A DNA stretch of 64,000 nucleotides from Mycolicibacterium chlorophenolicum (GTDB taxonomy: Bacteria > Actinomycetota > Actinomycetes > Mycobacteriales > Mycobacteriaceae). The DNA is taken from NCBI RefSeq assembly GCF_001044235.1, contig NZ_JYNL01000064.1, forward strand, positions 1,021,096 through 1,085,095. Direction: 5' to 3'. Made by a program: the position numbers and the translations under genes. Position 1 is the first letter of the stretch. Every line of letters begins with the position of its first letter. Under the pieces are notes generated by a model. It did not search any database, was not told the DNA's origin, and worked only from the letters and a program-made list of their open reading frames with translations. Below, one piece after another: positions 7,916-15,689 of the stretch.

Positions 7916-8877
7916 CACCGCGGCCCCTTCCCCGATAGCAGATCGAGCAGATCCCACTCCGTCTCGCTGACCCGCCGCCCGATCGCGGCGAGTTCGACCG
8001 ACGGTGTCTCGCCCGACAGGTGCCGCTCGGCCTGGTGCCGGCAGATCACCCCCCACCGCAGCGTGGCGACCGTCAACCACCACCGGAACACCGACCGGTC
8101 GACGTCGACGCCGGCCGCCTCCTCGTAGGTACGCAGAAACGTCTCGACGCTGCCGAGTCCGCCGGCGCCGAGCATCTCGGGCGCGCCGAACCGCCACGCT
8201 CGGATGCAGAACCAGGCCAGGTCCTCGTAACGCTCACCGATGTGCGTCAGCTCCCAGTCCAGCACGGCCGCCAGACCGGACTGGTCGACGATCAGGTTGC
8301 CCATCCGGAAGTCGCCGTGCACCAGCACCATCGGGGACGGATCCGGACGCTCGTCGGCCAGCCGGCGGAACGTCCATTCGAACGTGGCTGTGGTGTCACC
8401 GATCTCGTCGAGCCGGGCGCGCCACCCGGCGAGGTCGTCGGGAGTGGTCAGCCCGACACCGTCGACAGTGGCCCGGTGCACCGCGGCCAGCGCCTCGGCG
8501 CACTGGCGCAGCAGCCGCGCCCGGCCGGCGTCGTCGAGGCCCCGGAAGATGCGTCGCACGATGGTGTCGCCCGGGATCGCGTCGCAGATCAGATACGGAT
8601 TGCCCAGCGCGGCAGGGGAATCGCTGGCGGTCACGATGTGGGGGACCGGCGCCCCGGCGGCGGCCGCACGCCGCTGCACCTGCGCCTCGAGTTCCATGCC
8701 GGCATGGATGTCGTCCGGTGCGCCGGTGCGCAGGATCAGCGCGCGCCGCTCCCCGGCCACCGCCTCGAACGCCCACGTCGTGCGGCTCGCGCCGCCGGTC
8801 AACCGCTGCAGGTTCTCGACCGCCACGGCGCCGAGGACCGGCTGCAGCACCTCTTCGAGCCGATGCTCCAGGCTCAC
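7915..8877 (-). CDS. APH-fold phosphotransferase, probable hydroxyacyl-CoA kinase (LvaA/ACAD10-11 type)
   Basis: 320 residues with an aminoglycoside-phosphotransferase fold. The catalytic loop is VLVHGDFRMGN (HxDxxxxN) and the metal-binding Asp is in AVLDWELTHIG. The early strand GGASRTTWAFEA is the nucleotide-binding loop. Mammalian ACAD10/11 fuse such a kinase domain to an acyl-CoA dehydrogenase and P. putida LvaA acts on 4-hydroxyvaleryl-CoA. Here the kinase overlaps a dehydrogenase gene by four bases (GTGA) and a DUF6285 gene by one, so a role in phosphorylating hydroxyacyl-CoA is inferred, rather than antibiotic resistance. Confidence 0.78.
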   Translation of the reverse strand: MSLEHRLEEVLQPVLGAVAVENLQRLTGGASRTTWAFEAVAGERRALILRTGAPDDIHAGMELEAQVQRRAAAAGAPVPHIVTASDSPAALGNPYLICDAIPGDTIVRRIFRGLDDAGRARLLRQCAEALAAVHRATVDGVGLTTPDDLAGWRARLDEIGDTTATFEWTFRRLADERPDPSPMVLVHGDFRMGNLIVDQSGLAAVLDWELTHIGERYEDLAWFCIRAWRFGAPEMLGAGGLGSVETFLRTYEEAAGVDVDRSVFRWWLTVATLRWGVICRHQAERHLSGETPSVELAAIGRRVSETEWDLLDLLSGKGPR

Positions 8878-10112
8878 TTCCGGCCGAACCCGAACAGGCG
8901 CTGGGCGACACGGCGGATCTGGATCTCCTCGGCGCCCTCGGTGATCCGGTACCGGCGGTGGTGCCGATAGATGTGCTCGAACGGCTCGTGCCTGCTGTAG
9001 CCGACGCCACCGTGTACCTGCATCGCGCGGTCGGCGGCCTCGCACACCAGCCGGTTGGCGCGGTAGTTGGCCATCGACACCTTGTCGGAGACCTCCATGT
9101 GGTGGTTCGCGTCGAGCTGGCTGGCCGCGTAGTACACCAGCAGCCGCACCATCTGCGCCTCGGTCTGCAGCTCCACCAGCGGCCACTGCACCGCCTGATT
9201 GACCGCCAGCGGCTTACCGAACACCGACCGCCGGTTCGCGTAGTCGACGGCCCGGTCGATGCAGTACTGGCCGGCGCCCAGGCTGCTCGCAGCCTGTCGA
9301 ATCCTGTTCTCGTGCAGGAACGTCTGACCGACCTCCAGCCCGCGCCCGACCTCCCCGAGCACCGCGTCGGCGGGCACCCGCACGTTGTCGAGGACGACCT
9401 CGCCGTGATCGGTCGGCATGTTGAACGTCCACCAGTAGTACGGCACCGAGAAGCCGGGCGCGTCGGTGGGCACCAGGAACGCGGTGATCCCGCGGGCCTG
9501 GCCGGCCTCGCCCGAGGTGCGGGCGAAGATCAGGTCGTGGGTGGCGCGGTGCACGCCGGTGTTCCAGCGTTTGCCGCCGTTGATCACCCAGTCGTCCCCG
9601 TCGCGGACCGCGGTGGTCTCCAGCCAGGTCGCGTCCGACCCGTGGTTGGGTTCGGTCAACCCGAACGCCATCGAGCGCTCACCGGTGATCAGGGCCTCGG
9701 TCCAGTCCCGCTTCTGCTCGTCGGTGCCGAACCTGTCCATCATGATGACCTGCGGGAAGTTGCCGACGATCGAGGACTCGTCCTGCAGATCGTTGTGCAG
9801 GCCGAGACCCTTGTGCGCCAGGTGCTCCCGGATGACGGCCATGTCGATGTTGGAGCCGTCGCGCCCGCCGAACTGCGACGGGAGGCCGTAGCGCAACCAG
9901 CCCGCGGCGTCGGCCCGGCGGCGCATCTCGCCGAGCAGATCCTCCCACTCCCGGCGCGGCACCCCGCCGTTCTCCCAATCGGTGCGCGCGTACTCGCGAC
10001 GCTGATCGAAGTACTGGATGTGCTCCCGCTCCAGGGGTTTGATCTCGGCCTCGATGAAGGCGTCCATCTCGGCGAGAAGCCCCGGAAGGTGTTCGGGGAG
10101 GCTGAAATCCAC
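8874..10112 (-). CDS. Acyl-CoA dehydrogenase (LvaC/ACAD11-like)
   Basis: 412-residue FAD-dependent acyl-CoA dehydrogenase. Visible motifs are MAFGLTEPNHGSDAT (substrate/flavin site), WVINGGKRWNTG, the region RSVFGKPLAVNQAVQ, and the end YRITEGAEEIQIRRVAQ containing the expected catalytic Glu. In the LvaABC pathway a similar enzyme converts 4-phosphoacyl-CoA to the 3-hydroxyacyl-CoA isomer. The overlap with the kinase gene supports that assignment, but simple alpha,beta-dehydrogenation cannot be excluded. It follows the TetR gene by 23 bases. Confidence 0.85.
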   Translation of the reverse strand: MDFSLPEHLPGLLAEMDAFIEAEIKPLEREHIQYFDQRREYARTDWENGGVPRREWEDLLGEMRRRADAAGWLRYGLPSQFGGRDGSNIDMAVIREHLAHKGLGLHNDLQDESSIVGNFPQVIMMDRFGTDEQKRDWTEALITGERSMAFGLTEPNHGSDATWLETTAVRDGDDWVINGGKRWNTGVHRATHDLIFARTSGEAGQARGITAFLVPTDAPGFSVPYYWWTFNMPTDHGEVVLDNVRVPADAVLGEVGRGLEVGQTFLHENRIRQAASSLGAGQYCIDRAVDYANRRSVFGKPLAVNQAVQWPLVELQTEAQMVRLLVYYAASQLDANHHMEVSDKVSMANYRANRLVCEAADRAMQVHGGVGYSRHEPFEHIYRHHRRYRITEGAEEIQIRRVAQRLFGFGRK

Positions 10113-10135
10113 GGTGATCTCCTTGATGTGCTCCG

Positions 10136-10765
10136 TCAGTACCCGTACAGCGTCTTCTTCCAGATCCGCGACAGCGTGACGATCGCGTCGCCGTCGTCGA
10201 TCTCGATGTTCATCCCCATCCCGGCGCCCGCGGTGCCGACGAACACCGTGGTGAAGTTCTCGAACAGCAACGCGATTGCCGCCGCGGTGGGCTCGGGGTC
10301 GAGGTCCGCGGCGAACCCCTGATCCTGGGCGCGGCGGACCGAGGCGGCGACGATGTCGACGCCGAAGCGACGGAACTCGTTCTGGACGGCGGCGAAGCGC
10401 GGTTGGGTGGCGGCGAGCTGGGCGACCGCGATCATGATCCCGATGTTCTGCTTGAACATCGTCCAGTAGCCGGTGACCACCGTGGTGAAGAACGCGTCGT
10501 CGTCGGGAGAGTCGGGCAGCTGCAGCCGCAGACCCGACGGGGCCACCACGTCGTGCAGGAAGGACTGCGCAAGGGCGGCGAGCAGATCCTCCTTGTCGGC
10601 GAAGTACCGGTAGAACGCCGCCGTGGACCGCCCCGCGGCCGAGGTGATGTCACCCAGGGTAGTGCCGTGAAAACCGCGTTCGGCGAACAACTTCCGGGCG
10701 GCCTGCTCGATGGCGAGCCGGGTCTGACGGCCCTTCGCGCTGAGTTCCGACGATTCGGGCGGCAC
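10136..10765 (-). CDS. TetR-family regulator of the catabolic operon
   Basis: 209 residues with an N-terminal TetR helix-turn-helix: RQTRLAIEQAARKLFAERGF, then GTTLGDITSAAGRSTAAFYRYF. The ligand-binding domain is helical with no recognisable effector motif. The GTG at 10765 was chosen, seven bases after the stop of the aldolase gene; the longer open frame is aldolase sequence out of phase. Its position inside the operon suggests autoregulation, possibly through the dyad at 15226-15242. Confidence 0.8.
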   Translation of the reverse strand: MPPESSELSAKGRQTRLAIEQAARKLFAERGFHGTTLGDITSAAGRSTAAFYRYFADKEDLLAALAQSFLHDVVAPSGLRLQLPDSPDDDAFFTTVVTGYWTMFKQNIGIMIAVAQLAATQPRFAAVQNEFRRFGVDIVAASVRRAQDQGFAADLDPEPTAAAIALLFENFTTVFVGTAGAGMGMNIEIDDGDAIVTLSRIWKKTLYGY

Positions 10766-10772
10766 GGCGCGG

Positions 10773-11678
10773 CTAGTCCCGTTTCCGGTCGCCCGAGCGC
10801 AGCAGAGCGCTGGGCAGGTCGTGGCCGACCGCGTCCTGGGCGACGCGGGCGGCGGCGACGGCGGCGTCGAGATCCACGTCGACGTCGACACCGCAGTCGC
10901 GCAGCAGATACACCAGGTCCTCGGTGGCGATGTTGCCGCTGGCGCCGGGCGCGAAGGGACATCCGCCCAGCCCGCCGATCGACGCGTCGAGGCGCGTCAC
11001 CCCCGCCTGGACAGCGGCGTAGGCGCTGGCCAGCCCGGCTCCGCGGGTGTTGTGGAAGTGCGCGCCCAGCGGGAGGTCGCCGACCCTCGGCCGCACGAGG
11101 GCGACGAGTTCGGTGACCCGGCGGGGGGTGGTGGTGCCGATGGTGTCCGCGATCGCGAGCCGGTCGGCCCCGGCGTCGACGGCCGCGGTGACGATGTCGA
11201 CCACACGGTGCGGCGGCGTCGGCCCGTCGAACGGACAGTCCCAGGCCGTCGCGACGATCACCTCCACCGCGACGTCGCCGTCGTGGGCGATCGCGACGAT
11301 CTCGGGGATCAATGCGGCCGCGTCGGCGGACGAGCGGCCGACGTTGGCCCGGCTGTGCCCGTCGGCGGCCGACACCACGTATTCGATCGAGCGCAGGCCC
11401 GCAGCGATCGCGCGGCGGGCGCCGTTGGGGCTGGCCACCAGCGCCGAGAACTCGATGCCCGGGAAGCGGTGCAGCTCGGCGGCCAATTCGGCGGCGTCGG
11501 CGAGAGCGGGCACCTTCGACGGCGAGACGAAGGCCGTCGCCTCCATCTCCCGCACGCCGGTGGCGGCGACGGCCCCGAGCAGGTCGAGCTTGGCCGACAA
11601 CGGGATCGGCGCCTCGATCTGCAGTCCGTCGCGCAGTGACACGTCGCGGATGTCGACGTGGACCGGTGAGTCGCTCAC
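10773..11678 (-). CDS. Hydroxymethylglutaryl-CoA lyase-like aldolase
   Basis: 301-residue DRE-TIM metallolyase. The metal/catalytic Arg-Asp motif is IRDVSLRDGLQIE, the strand motif is EATAFVSPSKVP, metal ligands are in HFHNTRG, and the Cys loop is GGLGGCPFAPGASGN, as in HMG-CoA lyases. The reaction is probable retro-aldol cleavage of a 3-hydroxyacyl-CoA to acetyl-CoA and a keto product; the natural substrate may not be HMG-CoA. The GTG start overlaps the CoA-transferase stop (GTGA). It would act downstream of a hydroxyacyl-CoA made by the kinase/dehydrogenase pair. Confidence 0.85.
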   Translation of the reverse strand: MSDSPVHVDIRDVSLRDGLQIEAPIPLSAKLDLLGAVAATGVREMEATAFVSPSKVPALADAAELAAELHRFPGIEFSALVASPNGARRAIAAGLRSIEYVVSAADGHSRANVGRSSADAAALIPEIVAIAHDGDVAVEVIVATAWDCPFDGPTPPHRVVDIVTAAVDAGADRLAIADTIGTTTPRRVTELVALVRPRVGDLPLGAHFHNTRGAGLASAYAAVQAGVTRLDASIGGLGGCPFAPGASGNIATEDLVYLLRDCGVDVDVDLDAAVAAARVAQDAVGHDLPSALLRSGDRKRD

Positions 11679-12916
11679 AGCACCCCCTCCGCCTGCCATG
11701 CGTCGAGCTCGTCGTCGGAATGACCGAGCAGGTCCCGGTAGATCTCGTCGTTGTGCTGGCCGGGTCGCGACGGTCCGGCGCTGCGGATCGTCCCCGGGGT
11801 CTGCGACAGCACCGGGACCACGCCGGGACCCTTGACGTTGCGGCCGATCCGGTCGTCCCAGTGGTCGGCGATCATGCCGCGTGCCTGCAGCTGCGGATCC
11901 TCGACGACCTCGGCGACAGTGTTGATCGGACCGCTGATCACCCCGGCGTCCGACAGTGTCGCGATGATGTCGGCCGGCTGCCGGTCGGCCGCCCACGCGC
12001 CGATGATCGCGTCGAGTTCGTCCTGATTGCGGCCCCGCGCAACGTGATCGGCGAACCGCTCGTCGGTGGCCAGCTCCGGTCGGCCCATCGCCTGGCAGAG
12101 CCGCCGGAACACGGTGTCCTGGTTGGCGGCGATCACCACCCAGCTGCCGTCGGCGGTCGGATAGATGTTCGACGGGGCGATGCCCTCGAGCCGGGTCCCC
12201 GAGGGGCCGCGCACGATCCCGCCCACGTCGTAGTCCGGGATCGTCGATTCCTGCACGGCCAGGCAGGATTCGGTGAGCGCGGCGTCGACGACCTGGCCCT
12301 CACCGGTCACCGTGCGGCGGTACAGCGCGGCCAGCGCCCCCTGCGCGGCGAACATCCCGGCCAGGCTGTCGCCCAGAGACAGCGCCAGGCGTGGGGGAGG
12401 GCCACCCGGGAAACCGTTCATGTGCCGCAGCCCGCTCGCCGCCTCGGCCACCGAGGCGTAACCGGCCTTGTGCGCCTCCGGACCCGTCTGGCCGTAGCCC
12501 GACACCCGCACCAGGATGATGCCCCGATTGTGTTCGCGCAGAACGTCGTAGCCCAGGCCCCACTTCTCCAGCGTGCCCGGGCGGAAGTTCTCCACGATGA
12601 TGTCGCTGCGCTCGACGAGTTCGAGGAACAGAGCACGGCCGGCAGGCACCCGCAGGTTCAGCGTGACGGCTTTCTTGTTGCGGGCGTGCACGGTCCAGAA
12701 GAAGTGGTGGCCGTCGAGCTCGGCCTGGCCCCAGGTGCGCAGCGGGTCTGGCGCGCCGGGGGGCTCGACCTTGATCACCTCGGCTCCCATGTCGCCGAGC
12801 AACCTGCCGGCGAACGGACCGGAGATCAGCGTGCCGACTTCGATCACCCGGACGCCGTCCAGCGGACCGGCGCAGGCGATTCCCCGGTCGCTTCGCTCCT
12901 GCCCGCCGAACGTCAT
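11675..12916 (-). CDS. CaiB/BaiF family III CoA-transferase
   Basis: 413-residue family III CoA-transferase. Visible are the N-terminal GVRVIEVGTLISGPFAGRLL, the GAEVIKVEPP loop, NKKAVTLNLR and the ENFRPGTLEKWGL segment. Such enzymes move CoA between carboxylic acids through aspartyl intermediates. It probably activates the pathway acid at the expense of another CoA thioester such as succinyl-CoA (inference). The start at 12916 overlaps the hydrolase stop by four bases; the longer open frame upstream is out-of-phase hydrolase sequence. Confidence 0.85.
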   Translation of the reverse strand: MTFGGQERSDRGIACAGPLDGVRVIEVGTLISGPFAGRLLGDMGAEVIKVEPPGAPDPLRTWGQAELDGHHFFWTVHARNKKAVTLNLRVPAGRALFLELVERSDIIVENFRPGTLEKWGLGYDVLREHNRGIILVRVSGYGQTGPEAHKAGYASVAEAASGLRHMNGFPGGPPPRLALSLGDSLAGMFAAQGALAALYRRTVTGEGQVVDAALTESCLAVQESTIPDYDVGGIVRGPSGTRLEGIAPSNIYPTADGSWVVIAANQDTVFRRLCQAMGRPELATDERFADHVARGRNQDELDAIIGAWAADRQPADIIATLSDAGVISGPINTVAEVVEDPQLQARGMIADHWDDRIGRNVKGPGVVPVLSQTPGTIRSAGPSRPGQHNDEIYRDLLGHSDDELDAWQAEGVL

Positions 12917-14094
12917 GCCGAAAACCCGTGCCGCTGGAGCCAATCGGTCACGATGCCGACCGCCTCGCGCAGTTTGTCGCGTTGGTCGGGCCCGGCGTAG
13001 TAGTGGTTCGCGCCGGGGATCTCGTGCATCTCCTTGTCCGCATGCCCGATCGCCTCGAAGATCCTGCGGGTGTGGCTGGGTGTGCAGGCGTCGTCGGCCA
13101 GGTTGCCGATCACCAGCGCGGGCACCGCGAGGTCGGGTCCGCACTTCACCGCGTCGGCGTGCGCGTCGTCGTAACTCCACTGGGACAGCCAGCTGCGCAG
13201 CGTGCAGAAGCGGGCGAGACCCACCGGGCTCATGTTCACCACTGCAGGATCGCCCAGATAGCAGGTTCCCGGTGTGCGTTCGTTGGGATCGACCGTCGGA
13301 TCGAGCCACCGGGGGTCGGCCATGGTGCCGTGTACGACGAACGCGAACTCATCATCGCCGCGGCCGGCCGCCTTCAGCTCGGCGAGCTTCTCCTTGACCC
13401 ACGCGGTGATACGGCGGTTGCGCGCGATCTGTTCCTGCCGGTAGCGCTCGAGGAATTCCGGCGTGTAGGGCGGTTGGTTCGGGTTGTCGGGGTCGTACAG
13501 ATCCAGCTCGGGGTCGCGGCGGGTGGGGTCGGTCTCGTCCAGGATGGACGCGTCCAGCCATTCGGTCATGGTGCCGTGCCTGCTGATGTGCGCGGCCAGC
13601 AGCATGATGCCGTCGGCAGGGATCAGGCCCAGCGTCGTGAGATCGGGTCCGTCGCCGGACGGACTGGACGTGACAGTCGGGTTTTGGGCCTGCTGCTGAT
13701 AGAACGCCGACAGCGATCCACCGCCGCTCCAGCCCGCGAGGACCACCTTCCGATAGCCCAGCCGGTTCTTCGCGTCCTTGATGCACTCGCCGAGGTCCTC
13801 GACGACCTTCTCCATCAGCAGCGCCGAGTCGGTGCCGCGGAACCGGCTGTTGCAGTAGATGACGTGGTGACCCGCGCGCGCCAGCGCGTTGATCATCGGC
13901 AGGTACGCCCCGCCGCCGATGGGGTGCATGAAGACCAGCACGGTGTCCGACGGCCTGTCCCTGGGCTCGAGCAGATAGCTCTCCAGCACCACGAGCTCGG
14001 CGACGCCGCCGTAGACGTCGCGGACCGCCGAGTTGTTCTGGTAGGCAACGAGATACGGGATGCGCTCGTATTCGTGCTTGGCGGGTGTCGGCAC
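12913..14094 (-). CDS. Alpha/beta hydrolase
   Basis: 393 residues with an alpha/beta-hydrolase core. The oxyanion strand is VFMHPIGGGAYLPM, the nucleophile elbow is LAGWSGGGSLS (Ser in G-W-S-G-G), a late Asp follows NLADDACTPSHT, and the His is in GANHYYAG. The large insertion between about residues 150 and 290 forms a lid. Substrate unknown; within this operon an ester or ring-opened lactone intermediate is plausible. The GTG start at 14094 overlaps the stop of the cupin gene by one base. Confidence 0.75.
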   Translation of the reverse strand: MPTPAKHEYERIPYLVAYQNNSAVRDVYGGVAELVVLESYLLEPRDRPSDTVLVFMHPIGGGAYLPMINALARAGHHVIYCNSRFRGTDSALLMEKVVEDLGECIKDAKNRLGYRKVVLAGWSGGGSLSAFYQQQAQNPTVTSSPSGDGPDLTTLGLIPADGIMLLAAHISRHGTMTEWLDASILDETDPTRRDPELDLYDPDNPNQPPYTPEFLERYRQEQIARNRRITAWVKEKLAELKAAGRGDDEFAFVVHGTMADPRWLDPTVDPNERTPGTCYLGDPAVVNMSPVGLARFCTLRSWLSQWSYDDAHADAVKCGPDLAVPALVIGNLADDACTPSHTRRIFEAIGHADKEMHEIPGANHYYAGPDQRDKLREAVGIVTDWLQRHGFSA

Positions 14095-15197
14095 TAGTGC
14101 TGCCCGAGGTCGCTGGCCAGTACCTCCGCCGAGGGCACCAACCGCTCACGGGTGTCCACCGCGATCACCTGCCAGTCGACCGACTGGTAGTCGTCGAACT
14201 TGCGGCGGGCCCGCTCGCGCGCCTTCTCCGGCGCACCGTGGTGCACGCCCTGCGGGGCGTGGGAGATCAGGCCGGGTGGCATCGGGATGCCGTAGAGCGA
14301 ACCGCCGTGGAAGAACGCGATCTCGTCGAAATCGACGTTGCGGTGGTACCACGGGGTGCGCTCGGTGCCGGGCACGCCCTCGGCCGGCTTGGGCAGGAAG
14401 TTCATCACGTACACGCCGGTGGCCTGCATGAACAGATGCACCGTCGGCGGCAGGTGCACGCTGTTCGACGTCACCACGTTGTAGTCGGCGATGTTGAACG
14501 TGAAGGGGAAGTTGTCGCCCCGCCAGCCTTCGACGTCGAGCGGGTGGTGCTCGTAGTAGAGCGTCGTCGTCCCGACCCCGTCGATCGGGGAGTGCATCAG
14601 GCGCACCTCGTAGCTGTCGCGGCCGTCGTCGTCACACGGCGCCGGGTCGGGGATCACCGCCTGCGAGGGGTCGAACGGGAAGTGCCGGCCCAGTTGCCCC
14701 GGCGGCGGCACGCGGAACTCGTCGGTGGCCTGGATCATCAGCCACGTGCACGGACCGTCCGGGACGTGGCGCCACGTGCACGCCTTCGGCAGGTACACCC
14801 AGTCGCCCTGTCGGTAACGCAGCGGCCCGAACTCGGTCTCGAGCAGTCCGGTCCCCTCGTGCACGAAGCACAGCAGATCCCCGTCGATGTACCGGACGAA
14901 GAACGGCATCTCCTGGGCGCGCCGGGACAGCAGCACCTGGCAGTCGGAGTTCGAGAACATCAGCAGGGGAGCGCCGAAGGCGTCCCCGGCGTCGCTGGGT
15001 TTGAGCTCGCCGGCCAGGACGTCGAGCGGACGCAGCGGCCCGACCGACCGGTACGCCGTGGGATCGTGGCGCCGGTAGAGGTTCGCGGTCCGCCCTGTGA
15101 AACCGCCGCGCCCGAGTTCGTCGTCCTTGAGTCCGTCGAGATCGGCGTGAATCCGCTTCGGATACTTGCCTTTTCGAAGATGGACAAACGATTCCAT
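14094..15197 (-). CDS. Homogentisate 1,2-dioxygenase-like cupin
   Basis: 367-residue double-cupin protein of the homogentisate dioxygenase superfamily, seen in the N-terminal HLRKGKYPKRIH, the mid-region LLCFVHEGTGLLETEFGPL and the C-terminal HAPQGVHHGAPEKARER. True homogentisate dioxygenases are about 430-450 residues, so this is short, and the usual partner fumarylacetoacetase is not nearby. Iron-dependent dioxygenase chemistry is likely; the substrate is open. ATG at 15197 was preferred to GTG/ATG further upstream because a strong ribosome site (GGAGGAG) lies six bases before it. First gene of the operon. Confidence 0.72.
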   Translation of the reverse strand: MESFVHLRKGKYPKRIHADLDGLKDDELGRGGFTGRTANLYRRHDPTAYRSVGPLRPLDVLAGELKPSDAGDAFGAPLLMFSNSDCQVLLSRRAQEMPFFVRYIDGDLLCFVHEGTGLLETEFGPLRYRQGDWVYLPKACTWRHVPDGPCTWLMIQATDEFRVPPPGQLGRHFPFDPSQAVIPDPAPCDDDGRDSYEVRLMHSPIDGVGTTTLYYEHHPLDVEGWRGDNFPFTFNIADYNVVTSNSVHLPPTVHLFMQATGVYVMNFLPKPAEGVPGTERTPWYHRNVDFDEIAFFHGGSLYGIPMPPGLISHAPQGVHHGAPEKARERARRKFDDYQSVDWQVIAVDTRERLVPSAEVLASDLGQH

Positions 15198-15203
15198 GCC
15201 GTG

Positions 15204-15210
15204 CTCCTCC
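15204..15210 (-). promoter_or_regulatory. Ribosome binding site of the operon's first gene
   Basis: Minus-strand GGAGGAG, six bases before the ATG at 15197. It fixes the start of the HGD-like gene 11 codons downstream of the longest possible start. Confidence 0.7.
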
Positions 15211-15225
15211 CAGGAAAGTGAAACT

Positions 15226-15242
15226 GACATTACTTTTATGTC
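15226..15242 (-). promoter_or_regulatory. Operator/promoter dyad of the catabolic operon
   Basis: Inverted repeat GACAT-N7-ATGTC, overlapping a minus-strand -10-like TAATGT (15232 to 15227) and lying 29 bases before the start codon. It is AT-rich against the surrounding sequence. It is the best candidate binding site for the TetR encoded at 10136-10765, which would repress the whole operon. Inferred from sequence symmetry only. Confidence 0.45.
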
Positions 15243-15280
15243 GGCGGACGGTCAATGGCCCCGGGCCCCGCGGCGGAGGC

Positions 15281-15670
15281 TCAGTCGGTCAGGTCGACCC
15301 TGATGGTCAGCAGATGCGTGCCGAACGTGCGGACCCCGAGGTTGTTGAAGCGGGGGAGAGTCCGCATGCGCTCGTGCGGATCGTCGTCGGGCAGCAGGTG
15401 CGCCGTGCCGCGGTGCCACCGGCCGTTCAGCCGCACGCGCACGTGCGGATCCGCCGTGATGTTGCGGACGTACTGCGACCGGTCGCCGAACTCGGAGACG
15501 AACCAGAACTGATCGCCGATCCGTCTGCCGCCCACCGGGGTCCGTCGCGGTACACCGGACGTGCGGCCCGTCGTCTCCAGCAGCGTCTGGAAGGGCATGC
15601 GCCGCATCACCGGGTTGGCGAGGGTGCGCTGAAAGAACGTGGTGACGGTGTCGCGCAGCGTCTCTGCCAT
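15281..15670 (-). CDS. Deazaflavin (F420)-dependent nitroreductase-family protein
   Basis: 129 residues of the Ddn/FDOR-B type split-barrel family, which is expanded in mycobacteria. It shows LLETTGRTSGVPRRTPVGGRRIGDQ, the DRSQYVRNITADPHVRVRLNG core and the C-terminal FGTHLLTIRVDL. Members bind F420 and reduce quinones or nitro compounds; the specific substrate here is unknown. It ends 83 bases before the HGD-like gene and starts 19 bases after the frameshifted dehydrogenase, so it probably belongs to the latter's operon. Confidence 0.8.
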   Translation of the reverse strand: MAETLRDTVTTFFQRTLANPVMRRMPFQTLLETTGRTSGVPRRTPVGGRRIGDQFWFVSEFGDRSQYVRNITADPHVRVRLNGRWHRGTAHLLPDDDPHERMRTLPRFNNLGVRTFGTHLLTIRVDLTD

Positions 15671-15689
15671 CGGAACCTCCCTGCCGGCC

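Noticed and set aside
7915-8877. APH-fold gene as an aminoglycoside resistance determinant
   Set aside because: It overlaps an acyl-CoA dehydrogenase and a DUF6285 gene, a context of acyl-CoA metabolism; nothing suggests antibiotic modification.
8004-10322. A 772-codon plus-strand open frame
   Set aside because: It is antisense to the acyl-CoA dehydrogenase and kinase, both of which have intact catalytic motifs; composition is typical of a shadow frame.
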